The notes under the pieces: generated by a model
Told to the model about the DNA's origin: nothing
Databases searched by the model: none
What the model saw: only the letters and a program-made list of their open reading frames with translations
From: Crenothrix polyspora
GTDB lineage: Bacteria; Pseudomonadota; Gammaproteobacteria; Methylococcales; Methylomonadaceae
Direction of reading: 5' to 3'
Length of the DNA stretch: 64,000 nucleotides
Assembly: GCF_900163755.1 (NCBI RefSeq)
Contig: NZ_FUKI01000119.1
Location: 62,001-126,000, forward strand
Made by a program: the position numbers and the translations under genes
Shown here: positions 37,339 to 46,231 of the stretch, piece after piece
Position numbering within the stretch: position 1 is the stretch's first letter
Layout of the letters: every line of letters begins with the position of its first letter

Positions 37339-37607
37339 CAGTGTTTTTCTGCGCCGTATTCAAGTCCACAGGCAGAGCTGTCAAGCCAGTCTTGTTCGTC
37401 TGTCGATAAAGGTATCGATGGATCGCATTGTGCGACCAGTTCGGCCAGTGTATAGCGTTTTTTGGTTTGCGGAATCACGACTAGGCGGCCTTGCTCAACA
37501 TGGATTTCAACTTTAGAACCGGCCTGTAACTGAACCAATTCAAGCAATCGTTTAGGTATGGCCATAACAACCGAGCCACCTACAGTACGGAGCGTTGCAG
37601 TAGGCAT
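37338..37607 (-). CDS. MazE/AbrB-type antitoxin
   Basis: 89 aa. The N-terminal AbrB-fold domain (about 1-50) reads ATLRTVGGSVVMAIPKRLLELVQL followed by GSKVEIHVEQGRLVVIP. The acidic C-terminal tail (LAELVAQCDPSIPLSTDEQDWLDS) is the toxin-neutralising part, as in ChpS/MazE. It is first in the operon and coupled to mazF, and it probably represses its own promoter. Confidence 0.92.
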   Translation of the reverse strand: MPTATLRTVGGSVVMAIPKRLLELVQLQAGSKVEIHVEQGRLVVIPQTKKRYTLAELVAQCDPSIPLSTDEQDWLDSSACGLEYGAEKH

Positions 37608-37686
37608 AATAGAGACTTCCTGTGTAAAAGTTACATTTTAGTATAATTTTATGCTGCAATCAAACACAGGTTTTGTGAGCAGTCTG

Positions 37687-38796
37687 TTAAATTTTGGGCT
37701 CTTGTTGTGTGGTGCAATGAATACCGCCGCCACCCGCCGCAATGCCGTCAATATTAAGCTGTACAATTTTTCGGTTAGGGAATAAGGTTTGCAATTTGGT
37801 TTTGGCAGCATTATCTGCTTTTTTATCGCCAAATTCAGGCGCAATAACTGCACCGTTACAAACGTAAAAATTGATATAGCCCGCCGCAAAATCATTAGAT
37901 TCATACGTTGGGCGTATGGTGGCTGGACCTTCAATGACTACAACGTGTAAGCGTTTTCCGTTAGCATCGGTGGCGGTTTTTAAGATGTTAAGGTGCTTTT
38001 TAGTGACGGCGTGGTCAAAAGATTGCGGATCTGCATCATAACCCGCGACTACAACGCCAGGTTTAGCAAAGCGTGCATAAAAATCTGTATGGCCATCGGT
38101 AATATCCTTGCCTTTAATGCCGGGTAACCAGATGATTTTTTCTAAACCCAGTAAGCGTTTTAACTCTGCTTCGCAGCTGACTTTAGAAATACCAGGATTA
38201 CGGTTTGCATTGAGCACACAACTTTCAGTAATAATGGCGGTACCTTGGCCATCAACCTCAATACCGCCGCCTTCCAATACCAATTTAGTCGATAGTATTT
38301 TGGTCGCTGCTTGTGTGGCTACAAAGCTGGCGATGTGCATATCTTGTGTGTGTTCTTGTTTGTTGCCCCAACCGTTAAAATTGAATTTGATGGCCGCTTT
38401 ATCACCTTTTTCGGTAACGACGAATACCGCGCCTGTATCACGCATCCATAAATCGTCCATAGGTGCGATAACAAGAGTGACCGATGCCCCCACTAACTTA
38501 CGTGCCAGTGCATAATCGCTTTTTCTGACCAGCATAGAAACCGGCTCAAATTGCGCGATAGTGCGTGCAATTAAAGCTAAATTACGCTGTACTTCGGGTA
38601 ACAGTTTTTTGCCCCATATTGCTTGGCTGGCACCAAACGCCATCCATGTTCGCGTATGAGGTTCAGATTCGTCGGGCATAAACCAGTCATTTGCAGTTGA
38701 TGCTGATGTTAACGATGTCGCAGCGCTAGTTGGGCGAATCAATAAACCCCCTGACAGTAAAAGGCTGGTCTGCACGAATTTTCTTCTTGTGATCAT
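37687..38796 (-). CDS. Tat-exported agmatine/peptidylarginine deiminase family protein
   Basis: Start placed at ATG 38796, preceded by AAGAG; an upstream in-frame ATG at 38826 overlaps the previous gene. 369 aa. MITRRKFVQTSLLLSGGLLI is a twin-arginine signal. The guanidine-modifying fold shows APMDDLWMRDTGAVFVV (Asp), LVLEGGGIEVDGQGT, KDITDGHTDFYARF (His/Asp) and the catalytic Cys in GGGGIHCTTQQEP. It should deiminate agmatine or a related guanidine to the carbamoyl product and ammonia, here in the periplasm. Periplasmic location is unusual for agmatine metabolism and may indicate scavenging. Confidence 0.88.
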   Translation of the reverse strand: MITRRKFVQTSLLLSGGLLIRPTSAATSLTSASTANDWFMPDESEPHTRTWMAFGASQAIWGKKLLPEVQRNLALIARTIAQFEPVSMLVRKSDYALARKLVGASVTLVIAPMDDLWMRDTGAVFVVTEKGDKAAIKFNFNGWGNKQEHTQDMHIASFVATQAATKILSTKLVLEGGGIEVDGQGTAIITESCVLNANRNPGISKVSCEAELKRLLGLEKIIWLPGIKGKDITDGHTDFYARFAKPGVVVAGYDADPQSFDHAVTKKHLNILKTATDANGKRLHVVVIEGPATIRPTYESNDFAAGYINFYVCNGAVIAPEFGDKKADNAAKTKLQTLFPNRKIVQLNIDGIAAGGGGIHCTTQQEPKI

Positions 38797-38804
38797 GAAG
38801 GCTC

Positions 38805-39239
38805 TTATGTTTTTTCGTTTAAACAATAGCTATGTTCAAAAATGGCTTGCCAGGATAATGCTTCGATTTTTGTATCCTGCCGCATTTCATCCTCAGCTTC
38901 TACAATCGCTGACGCTAAACAATCATTCCACAATTGCTCGATAATTTTATTACTCAAGCTGGGTGTTTCTTCTTGAATATCTTTAATTTCAACTCGGGCA
39001 TTATGAATGCTGGCTATCCAGCTTCTTGTACGGTAATCCGGCTGCGTTTGCCATTTAATAATGTGCTTCATTAATCGAATGAGTTGGCTTTTTAAGACCC
39101 GTTTTTCTGAACGTGACAAAGCGTTTATTAACGCCTGTAAGCCTTTATTGGCCTCTTCTTGATGGCCTTGTTGTAATTCATGATGAATAGCAATCGCGGT
39201 TTTATAATGCGATGTCGCTGAGAGTTCTTGCCAATTCAT
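38805..39239 (-). CDS. DUF29 family protein
   Basis: 144 aa from ATG 39239 (MNWQELSATSHYKTAIAIHHELQ); GGAG lies 6-7 bases upstream, within an alternative GTG start at 39251. SEKRVLKSQLIRLMKHIIKWQTQPDYRTRSWIASIHNARVEI is the DUF29 core, a family of small helical proteins common in cyanobacteria and methanotrophs with no known function. Eight bases separate it from the downstream deiminase start. It lies just beyond the intact mrp end. Confidence 0.85.
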   Translation of the reverse strand: MNWQELSATSHYKTAIAIHHELQQGHQEEANKGLQALINALSRSEKRVLKSQLIRLMKHIIKWQTQPDYRTRSWIASIHNARVEIKDIQEETPSLSNKIIEQLWNDCLASAIVEAEDEMRQDTKIEALSWQAIFEHSYCLNEKT

Positions 39240-39271
39240 AACAATCTCCACTTGATTTCAAGAGAAATATT

Positions 39272-40363
39272 TTAGGTATTCTGCACCACAATAGTAGGGA
39301 ATCTAGTCGTAAAATCCTTAGCCCTTAATGCTAATTTTGCCGCCGTCTTACGTGCAATTTCCTTATAAATCTGCGCCGCACGGCTATCAGGATCAGCGAT
39401 TACAGTTGGCACACCAGAATCCGCATATTCACGAATCGATCTATCCAATGGCAACGAACCTAACAGTTCAACCTTGTTAATCTCAGCCATTGCTGCACCG
39501 CCGCCAGAACCAAAAATAGCCTCTTCATGGCCGCAGTTGCTGCAAATATGCAGGCTCATGTTTTCTACGATACCCAATACCGGCACGTTGACTTTCTGGA
39601 ACATCGCCAAACCGCGTTGTGCGTCAATCAGGGCAATATCTTGTGGGGTGGTGACGATAATCGCACCACTGACGGGAATTTGTTGCGACAAGGTTAATTG
39701 AATATCACCGGTGCCGGGCGGCAAGTCGATAATCAGGTAATCGACATCGCTCCAGTTGGTTTCCTTGAGCAATTGCAGCAAGGCATTAGTGACCATCGGG
39801 CCGCGCCAAATCATCGCCTGTTCAGCCGGAACCATATAACCAATCGACATGGTTTGCAGGCCATGCGCCATATTGGGCATCATGGTTTTTTTGTCCAAAC
39901 TGGTGGGGTAATTGCTGATACCCAACATGGTCGGGATACTGGGGCCGTAAATGTCGGCATCCAGAATACCTACGGTGGCACCTTCTGCCATCAGTGCCAG
40001 GGCAATATTCACCGCCGTAGTCGATTTGCCGACACCGCCTTTGCCGGAGGCCACAGCAATAATGTTCTTTACATTCGGCTGCGGTTTTAAGGCTTGCTGC
40101 ACAGCGTGGGACAGTATCTTAACGTTAATATCGACAAACACACTGCCAATATCTGGCAGTGTTTTCAACTGTTGTTTAACGGCTTCGGTTAATGCCTCAA
40201 TAGTGCTGTTGGCGGGGTAGCCCAGTTCCAGGCGCACGCTGACGTTTGCACCATCAAGGGTAATCGCTTTAACGGATTTTGCTGAGACCAAGTCTAAACC
40301 ATGATTTGGGTCGATAACGGATTTGAGGAGGTTTTCTATTTGGGATTTTTCGAAGTGTGCCAT
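39272..40363 (-). CDS. mrp: Mrp/ApbC-type iron-sulfur carrier ATPase
   Basis: 363 aa. An N-terminal MIP18/DUF59 domain (about 1-90) is followed by a deviant Walker A, VASGKGGVGKSTTAVNIALAL, then DADIYGPSIPTMLG and DLPPGTGDIQLTLSQ. The C-terminal CSNCGHEEAIFGSGGG carries the CxxC that binds the bridging [4Fe-4S]. It delivers Fe-S clusters to apoproteins. In Pseudomonas this gene lies between metG and dcd; here the same order survives but accessory genes separate the three. A degraded copy of its 3' end lies at 36810. Confidence 0.95.
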   Translation of the reverse strand: MAHFEKSQIENLLKSVIDPNHGLDLVSAKSVKAITLDGANVSVRLELGYPANSTIEALTEAVKQQLKTLPDIGSVFVDINVKILSHAVQQALKPQPNVKNIIAVASGKGGVGKSTTAVNIALALMAEGATVGILDADIYGPSIPTMLGISNYPTSLDKKTMMPNMAHGLQTMSIGYMVPAEQAMIWRGPMVTNALLQLLKETNWSDVDYLIIDLPPGTGDIQLTLSQQIPVSGAIIVTTPQDIALIDAQRGLAMFQKVNVPVLGIVENMSLHICSNCGHEEAIFGSGGGAAMAEINKVELLGSLPLDRSIREYADSGVPTVIADPDSRAAQIYKEIARKTAAKLALRAKDFTTRFPTIVVQNT

Positions 40364-40481
40364 GTTTGCTTAAATAAACCTGTTAGTCGCTGCTTTTTAG
40401 ATGGCGTTATTCTACAGGAATTTTGCTGCGTGGGCGGTTTGGCAATGGTAATCTTAATGAATGGTATGTGCGTTTATTATT

Positions 40482-40510
40482 GGTTGGGTTGCTAATAAAG
40501 CAACCCAACC
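40482..40510. repeat. hairpin between mrp and the tectonin gene
   Basis: GGTTGGGTTGC and GCAACCCAACC are perfect reverse complements with a TAATAAA loop. It lies 16 bp after the tectonin-gene stop. No T-run follows, but it could be its terminator. Confidence 0.5.
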
Positions 40511-40525
40511 AACCCTACACCTTAA

Positions 40526-41206
40526 CTAATAACGATAAATTTTCTTGGTGCTGTTAACAATCCATGGAGTGCCGCCAGCGGTTCCGATACTCGTAGCACC
40601 ACCAGGAATTTTAGTCCATCCCGTTCCATTCCAACGGTAGATGCCATAACCCCCACTTTCAGCACCTGTTCCAATTACCCAGCCATCGGCAATATCTTTG
40701 CCAGCACCAGGCATCAGTTGCCAACCTGAACCATTCCAGCGGTAGATTTGATTTAGATTATTGACAACCCACGGGGTGCTGTAAGTGCCGCCAATACGCA
40801 CCGCACCACCCGGCATGTGGTTCCAGCTTGTTCCATTCCAACGGTAGATGCCGTAGCCACCGCCTGTTGTATCTGTTCCAAGTACCCAGCCATCGGCCAC
40901 ATCTTTGGCAGCGCCAGGTATTGATTGCCAACCTGAACCATTCCAGCGGTAGATTTGATTTAGATTATTGACAACCCACGGGGTGTTGTAAGTGCCGCCA
41001 ATGCGCACCGCGCCACCCGGCATTTGACTCCACCCCGCCCCATTCCAGCGGTAGATCTTATAACCCCCACTTACAGTACCCGTTCCAATCACCCAGCCAT
41101 CTGTTACATCTCTAGCAGCTCCTGGTGTTTGTACCCACCCGAAAGCGGATGATGACATAAATAAAAGAATGGCCAAAGCAATGTTGATTTTGATTAATTT
41201 AAACAC
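40526..41206 (-). CDS. exported tectonin-repeat (beta-propeller) protein
   Basis: 226 aa, starting at GTG 41206 behind a very strong AGGAGGT site. MFKLIKINIALAILLFMSSSA then FGW is a Sec signal. The rest is a run of about six 32-36-residue repeats. Units such as DGWVIGTGTVSGGYKIYRWN and GGTYNTPWVVNNLNQIYRWN alternate, each ending in IYRWNG-GW. This is the tectonin (TECPR) blade pattern of six-bladed lectin-like propellers that bind surface sugars. DNA between repeats is nearly identical, indicating recent internal duplication. It could bind lipopolysaccharide or act in self/non-self recognition; that is inference. Confidence 0.88.
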   Translation of the reverse strand: MFKLIKINIALAILLFMSSSAFGWVQTPGAARDVTDGWVIGTGTVSGGYKIYRWNGAGWSQMPGGAVRIGGTYNTPWVVNNLNQIYRWNGSGWQSIPGAAKDVADGWVLGTDTTGGGYGIYRWNGTSWNHMPGGAVRIGGTYSTPWVVNNLNQIYRWNGSGWQLMPGAGKDIADGWVIGTGAESGGYGIYRWNGTGWTKIPGGATSIGTAGGTPWIVNSTKKIYRY

Positions 41207-41737
41207 TTTTTACCTCCTCAGAATACTGAGAATAATTAAAGCAACGCGAGGGGGAGAGATTAAAAGTCACTATAGAAAAACAAAATATAAAACTTAGTTA
41301 ACTTATAAAAGACTCCAATATTCTTCAATAAAGACAGCGTTATTACAACACCCTTCGTCAAACGGATAGAATCAGTTGAAAGAGGCCTCAGAAATATCCA
41401 AGCTCTTGATTTTACTATATCCGCCTAAGCTGACCTTCATCGAATTTAGACCAAAACTAGCGAAGGTATTGTTATTAGCAACATTGATATTGAAGATGCT
41501 TTGATTCTAACATTACTTTGATACAAAGTCTGTGAAATAGCTCACATGTTAAGAAGGTATTATTACCTTGACATAAAGCCAAGGTTCTTCTGTCCTAAAG
41601 CCAAGTTGGTTATACATTTCTACTGTATCAACAATAGTATCTACATTGAGGCAGGCTTATGACTGTGCAAGTGTTAAATTGTGGGGCAGCAGCCCAGCTC
41701 TGATGCCTACTCCATTTATTTCTGAATCCCGTTACCC
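41207..41737. other. intergenic region without a recognised gene
   Basis: 531 AT-rich bases between the tectonin and Uma2-family genes. It holds a possible 14-codon frame at 41658-41702 (MTVQVLNCGAAAQL) behind a GAGGCAGG site, which could be a leader peptide or chance. No terminator, RNA gene or repeat is evident. Confidence 0.4.
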
Positions 41738-42295
41738 TCAAACATCTTCATAAAGTACCGCACTGTCTAGCAACAGATCAACACTGCTAAATTCAATCGG
41801 CGCATGGCCAATAAATTCATACAATACCCAATGGCCCGTTTTATCCAGGCGAAAGCTATCCACTTTGCGTTTAATCGGGTTAATCAGTACATATTCCTGC
41901 AATGACGCAAACTGCCGATATTTCTCAAACTTATCCCCACGGTCATAGGCTTCGGTTGACTCCGATAACACCTCAACAATCAAACGGGGCTCAGACATAA
42001 ACAGCTCAGCTTGGTGGTCTTTTTCTGAACAAGTGACAAACACATCAGGGTAAAAAAACGTATTGACTGTTTGCAGTTTTACTTTCATGTCGGCCATGTA
42101 AACACGGCACGGGGTGGCTTTAAGATGCTGCTTAAGTAGTGCAAATACATTACCTGCCACTGTTGCGTGTTGGCGCGTTACCCCAACCATCGCAAAGATT
42201 CCGCCATCAATAAATTCGTGTCTTTCAGTCTGCTCAGCCTCCCATTTCAAAAAGTCATCAGCTGTCATGGGGTCAACAATCGCTGCATAAGCCAT
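41738..42295 (-). CDS. Uma2 family (DUF820) restriction-endonuclease-like protein
   Basis: 185 aa PD-(D/E)XK-fold protein. MTADDFLKWEAEQTERHEFIDG is the family N-terminus. The catalytic acidic residues are in TFFYPDVFVTCS (Asp) and PRLIVEVLSEST (Glu-x-Leu), followed by RGDKFEKYRQF. These genes are highly expanded in cyanobacteria and some methanotrophs and are of unsettled function. It is a single gene between the tectonin protein and the divergent metG. Confidence 0.9.
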   Translation of the reverse strand: MAYAAIVDPMTADDFLKWEAEQTERHEFIDGGIFAMVGVTRQHATVAGNVFALLKQHLKATPCRVYMADMKVKLQTVNTFFYPDVFVTCSEKDHQAELFMSEPRLIVEVLSESTEAYDRGDKFEKYRQFASLQEYVLINPIKRKVDSFRLDKTGHWVLYEFIGHAPIEFSSVDLLLDSAVLYEDV

Positions 42296-42558
42296 AGGTC
42301 ACTTCACTGCATTAGGTTAAAGATAGAATTCTATGCCAAAAACAAGCCTAACAACAAGCGCTTGTTTAGCGCATTAAGACTCGATATTGTAATGTTTAAA
42401 CCAATAGCCGTTCTATTAGTTATTGAGTTCTCTTCTTTGCCTGTATTGCCACAGCATAGTATATGAGCAAGCCATTGAACACTTGCCATCATGGCTAAGG
42501 CGGTAACCGATCGTCTATGCCATAATAGCCACATTTTTTATTGCCAATAATCGCTATT

Positions 42559-44586
42559 ATGTCCAACAGAAAGATACTCGTCACCAGCGCCTTGCCGTAT
42601 GCCAACGGCCCCATCCACCTTGGCCATTTGGTCGAATACATCCAGACCGATATTTGGGTACGCTTTCAAAAACAACGCGGCCACCAATGCCACTTTGTCT
42701 GTGCCGACGACACTCACGGCACGCCCATCATGTTAAAAGCCGATAGCTTGGGCATTAGTCCAGAAGACTTGATCGCCCAGGTGGGCAAAGAGCATCTGGC
42801 TGATTTCACCGCCTTTGATGTGGCCTTCGACAATTACCACAGCACGCATTCACCAGAAAACAAAGATTTTTCGGCATTAATCTACCAACGTTTGCGCGAT
42901 GCAGGGCATATTAGCTCACGCACTATTACCCAGGCGTATGATCCGGTTAAAAACATGTTTTTGTCGGATCGTTTTATCAAAGGCGAATGTCCCAAGTGTG
43001 GGGCGTTGGATCAATACGGTGATGGTTGTGAAGTGTGCGGTGCGACTTATTCGCCGACTGAATTAAAAAATGCGGTATCGGCTATTTCTGGTGCAAAGCC
43101 GGTTGAGAAAGATTCGGTACATTACTTTTTCAATTTGGCCGATTTTACTGAGATGCTCAGAGACTGGACGACCGCAACTGGCCATTTGCAGCCCGAAGTA
43201 CGCAACAAAATGGGTGAATGGCTGGACGGTGGTTTGCAACAATGGGATATTTCCCGCGATGCGCCGTATTTTGGCTTTGAAATTCCTGATGCACCGGGCA
43301 AATATTTTTACGTGTGGCTGGATGCGCCGATAGGTTACATGGCCAGCTTTAAAAATCTGTGCGATAGGCAGGGACTGGATTTTGACAGCTTCTGGGCGAA
43401 AGACAGTACGGCTGAGCTATACCATTTTATCGGTAAAGACATTATTTACTTCCACGCTTTATTTTGGCCAGCGATGTTACAAGGTGCTGATTTTAGAACA
43501 CCCAGTGCGGTTTTTGCACATGGCTTTTTAACGGTGAACGGCGAGAAAATGTCCAAGTCACGCGGCACGTTTATTAAAGCACGTACTTATCTGGATCATT
43601 TAAACCCTGAATACCTGCGCTATTATTTCGCCGCTAAGCTGAGTGCGGGCGTGGATGACATCGACCTTAATTTTGACGATTTCAGCCAGCGGGTTAATTC
43701 CGATTTGGTCGGCAAAGTCGTGAATATTGCCAGCCGATGCAGTGGCTTTATCGCTAAACGTTTTGCCAACCAATTGTCGGCGACCTGTTCTGAGCCGACT
43801 TTATTCCAAGACTTTGTTAATGCTAACGTGCAAATCGCCGAGCTTTATGAAACCCGTGAATTCGGCAAGGCTATGCGTGAGATCATGGCGTTGGCCGATA
43901 AAGCCAACCAGTATATTGATGAGAAAAAACCTTGGTTGATAGCCAAAGAACAGGGCAGGGATGCCGAATTACAGGATGTCTGCACAATGGGCATCAACTT
44001 GTTCCGTTTGTTGGCGGTGTATTTAAAACCGGTTACGCCACGTTTGGCAGCCGGTGCCGAATTGTTTTTAAATGCAGAAATAACCGGTTGGGTAGCGGAG
44101 CTACAGCCGTTGTTGAATCACACGCTTAACGATTTTACACCGCTCATGATCCGTGTTGAAGCCGACAAAATTGCGGCAATTATCGAAGATTCTAAAGAAA
44201 GCCTGGAAAAAACTGTGGATAAGCACGCGGCTGTTGAAAAGCGCTTTGAGCCGATAGCGCCGACGATTGAATTTAACGATTTTGCCAAGCTGGATTTGAG
44301 ACTTGCCAAGATTGTTAAAGCCAGTTACGTGGAAGGCTCCGATAAGTTGTTGCAACTGACCGTGGATATTGGCGATGAAACCCGTAATATTTTATCGGGT
44401 ATTCGTTCGGCGTATGAACCGGCTGATTTGGAGGGTAAATTGACCTTGGTGGTGGCCAATTTAGCGCCGCGTAAAATGCGCTTTGGACTATCAGAAGGTA
44501 TGGTGTTGGCGGCAGGGCCTGGTGAAAAAGATATTTGGTTGTTAAGCCCTGATGCGGGTGCAGTAGCTGGTTTGCGCGTTAATTGA
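42559..44586 (+). CDS. metG: methionyl-tRNA synthetase
   Basis: Start taken at ATG 42559 ([23 protein letters not shown]); an in-frame TTG lies 18 bases upstream. 675 aa, like E. coli MetG (677). Class I motifs are HLGH (HIGH) and KMSKSRGTF (KMSKS). The zinc knuckle is [20 protein letters not shown]-terminal tRNA-binding domain (about 575-675) has [15 protein letters not shown]. It charges methionine on initiator and elongator tRNA-Met; a tRNA-Met gene lies 2.8 kb downstream. Confidence 0.98.
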   Translation: MSNRKILVTSALPYANGPIHLGHLVEYIQTDIWVRFQKQRGHQCHFVCADDTHGTPIMLKADSLGISPEDLIAQVGKEHLADFTAFDVAFDNYHSTHSPENKDFSALIYQRLRDAGHISSRTITQAYDPVKNMFLSDRFIKGECPKCGALDQYGDGCEVCGATYSPTELKNAVSAISGAKPVEKDSVHYFFNLADFTEMLRDWTTATGHLQPEVRNKMGEWLDGGLQQWDISRDAPYFGFEIPDAPGKYFYVWLDAPIGYMASFKNLCDRQGLDFDSFWAKDSTAELYHFIGKDIIYFHALFWPAMLQGADFRTPSAVFAHGFLTVNGEKMSKSRGTFIKARTYLDHLNPEYLRYYFAAKLSAGVDDIDLNFDDFSQRVNSDLVGKVVNIASRCSGFIAKRFANQLSATCSEPTLFQDFVNANVQIAELYETREFGKAMREIMALADKANQYIDEKKPWLIAKEQGRDAELQDVCTMGINLFRLLAVYLKPVTPRLAAGAELFLNAEITGWVAELQPLLNHTLNDFTPLMIRVEADKIAAIIEDSKESLEKTVDKHAAVEKRFEPIAPTIEFNDFAKLDLRLAKIVKASYVEGSDKLLQLTVDIGDETRNILSGIRSAYEPADLEGKLTLVVANLAPRKMRFGLSEGMVLAAGPGEKDIWLLSPDAGAVAGLRVN

Positions 44587-44643
44587 TTTTTATAAGTATT
44601 GTCCACGAAAGTCACGAAAATTTATAGTGATACCAATAATTAA

Positions 44644-45675
44644 ATGGAAACGGGTACAGCCATGAATCAAGATAAAAAATTGCGTTGGGGTATTTTGGGT
44701 GCGGCGCGGGTTAACGAGCGTTTATTGCCTGCTATTGTAGAAGCCAGCAATTCCGTGTTAGTGGCTATCGCCAGTCGTCGGCCAGGCGCTGCGGCTGAAA
44801 CTTTAGCTAAATATGCCCCGCAATCCCAAAACGTTTGTACTTACGACAATCTCGACGCTTTGCTGGACGATGCGGATGTCGATGCGGTTTACTTGCCGTT
44901 GGGTAATCATGAACACGCTGAATGGACATTAAAAGCGATTGCCAAAGGCAAGCACGTTTTGTGTGAAAAGCCGATGGCGCTGTCGGTTGCGGATATTGAT
45001 GCAATAGAAGCCGCTGCCAAACAGCATAATGTAACGGTGATGGAAGGCTTTATGTATCGCTTTCATTCGCAACATAAACGGGTTTTGGATTTGATACGTG
45101 TCGGTCTAATTGGCGAGATACGCACGGTACGCGCCAGTTATTCGTTTATGATGCGACCAGCACGTATGTACCGATTGACCGAAAATATTGAAAATGGTGG
45201 TGGTGCGTTATGGGATATTGGGTGTTATGCCATTCATTCTGCCAGAATGTTTTTTGATCAGTTGCCAAGTGCGGTAACTATGATGTCAAGCTACACCGAA
45301 AGCGGCGCAGATATGGGCAGTTCTGGCATTATTGATTACGGTGCAGGAAAGTTCGCACATTTTGATTTCAGTTTTGAACGGGCACGGCGCTGCGAATACG
45401 AAATTACCGGCACGAAAGGTGGCATAAAATGCCATGTGGTCTGGCAATTGCCTGGTGATGTGCCGGTTATCTCTTGGTGGACAGAAGATGGTCGGCAAGC
45501 TGAGGAACGCATGGTTGCACAAAACCATTTCACACTGGAAATTGAGCATTTTAGTGATTGCGTGTTAAACGGCAAAACTCCCGCGCTGTCATTACAAGAT
45601 GCTAAAGACAATTGCAAAATTTTGGTCGCTGCAATGCAATCATCGGCGCAAGGCCGACGCATTGAGATAATGTAA
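44644..45675 (+). CDS. Gfo/Idh/MocA family NAD(P)-dependent oxidoreductase
   Basis: 343 aa; the start could also be ATG 44662 (MNQDKKLRWG), since neither has a strong ribosome-binding site. The Rossmann motif is RWGILGAARVNERLLPA. LPLGNHEHAEWTLKAIAKGKHVLCEKPMAL holds the EKP motif, and GGGALWDIGCYAIHSARMFF is the C-terminal domain signature with the catalytic His. It should oxidise or reduce a sugar or sugar-derived alcohol. The substrate is unknown. Same strand as metG but no clear functional link. Confidence 0.87.
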   Translation: METGTAMNQDKKLRWGILGAARVNERLLPAIVEASNSVLVAIASRRPGAAAETLAKYAPQSQNVCTYDNLDALLDDADVDAVYLPLGNHEHAEWTLKAIAKGKHVLCEKPMALSVADIDAIEAAAKQHNVTVMEGFMYRFHSQHKRVLDLIRVGLIGEIRTVRASYSFMMRPARMYRLTENIENGGGALWDIGCYAIHSARMFFDQLPSAVTMMSSYTESGADMGSSGIIDYGAGKFAHFDFSFERARRCEYEITGTKGGIKCHVVWQLPGDVPVISWWTEDGRQAEERMVAQNHFTLEIEHFSDCVLNGKTPALSLQDAKDNCKILVAAMQSSAQGRRIEIM

Positions 45676-45705
45676 ACGCTTGCTGTTAAACAGAGTGATA
45701 GTCAG

Positions 45706-46128
45706 ATGCCAAAAAAAATCCAAGCGCAGTTGACACTGGCAATTGTACCTTCTCAGCGATTAAAGTACGGTCTTGTTGTGGTGCATATACTTGCAGTCAT
45801 TGCGTGTTTGATAAATGCCTTGCCGCTTGTTGTTAAAACTGGCTTGGCTTTGGCGGTGGCGGGTTATTATCTATTTATCAGTAAACGTCTAGCCCATGAG
45901 TGCTGGACTATTCGGCACAGCGATTTTTTCGGCTGGCAAATATTGGTTAATGGCCAATTTGAAGCCATCCAGATTCTTGATTCAACGGTATTAACACCTT
46001 TTGCTATTTTTTTGCATTTTCGCTATAACTCGGCGAAAAAAGGCTATTTAGCCTTATTTAATGACGCACTGACAAATGACGATTTTCGGCAATGTGTGGT
46101 GCGATTAAAAATCACACGCACAAAATGA
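45706..46128 (+). CDS. YgfX/CptA-like small membrane protein
   Basis: 140 aa. After an N-terminal segment (LTLAIVPSQRLKYGLVVVHILAV) come two closely spaced hydrophobic helices (about 22-60). A soluble C-terminal half follows with WQILVNGQFEAIQILDSTVLTPFAIFLHFR. This is the layout of YgfX, whose partner SdhE/YgfY is not present here. The match is at the level of topology and short motifs, so moderate. It follows the Gfo/Idh gene by 30 bp. Confidence 0.55.
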   Translation: MPKKIQAQLTLAIVPSQRLKYGLVVVHILAVIACLINALPLVVKTGLALAVAGYYLFISKRLAHECWTIRHSDFFGWQILVNGQFEAIQILDSTVLTPFAIFLHFRYNSAKKGYLALFNDALTNDDFRQCVVRLKITRTK

Positions 46129-46231
46129 ACTTTTTAGATTACAGGTATAACTTGTATAATCCACCGCCTTAATCAGCTGAATAATCTCGCTGCCCCCTGT
46201 TTTTTATCATGAACGTCACCCAGAGAACTCT

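Noticed and set aside
40550-41150. long DNA repeats as a possible mobile element
   Set aside because: They lie entirely in frame and encode the tectonin blades.
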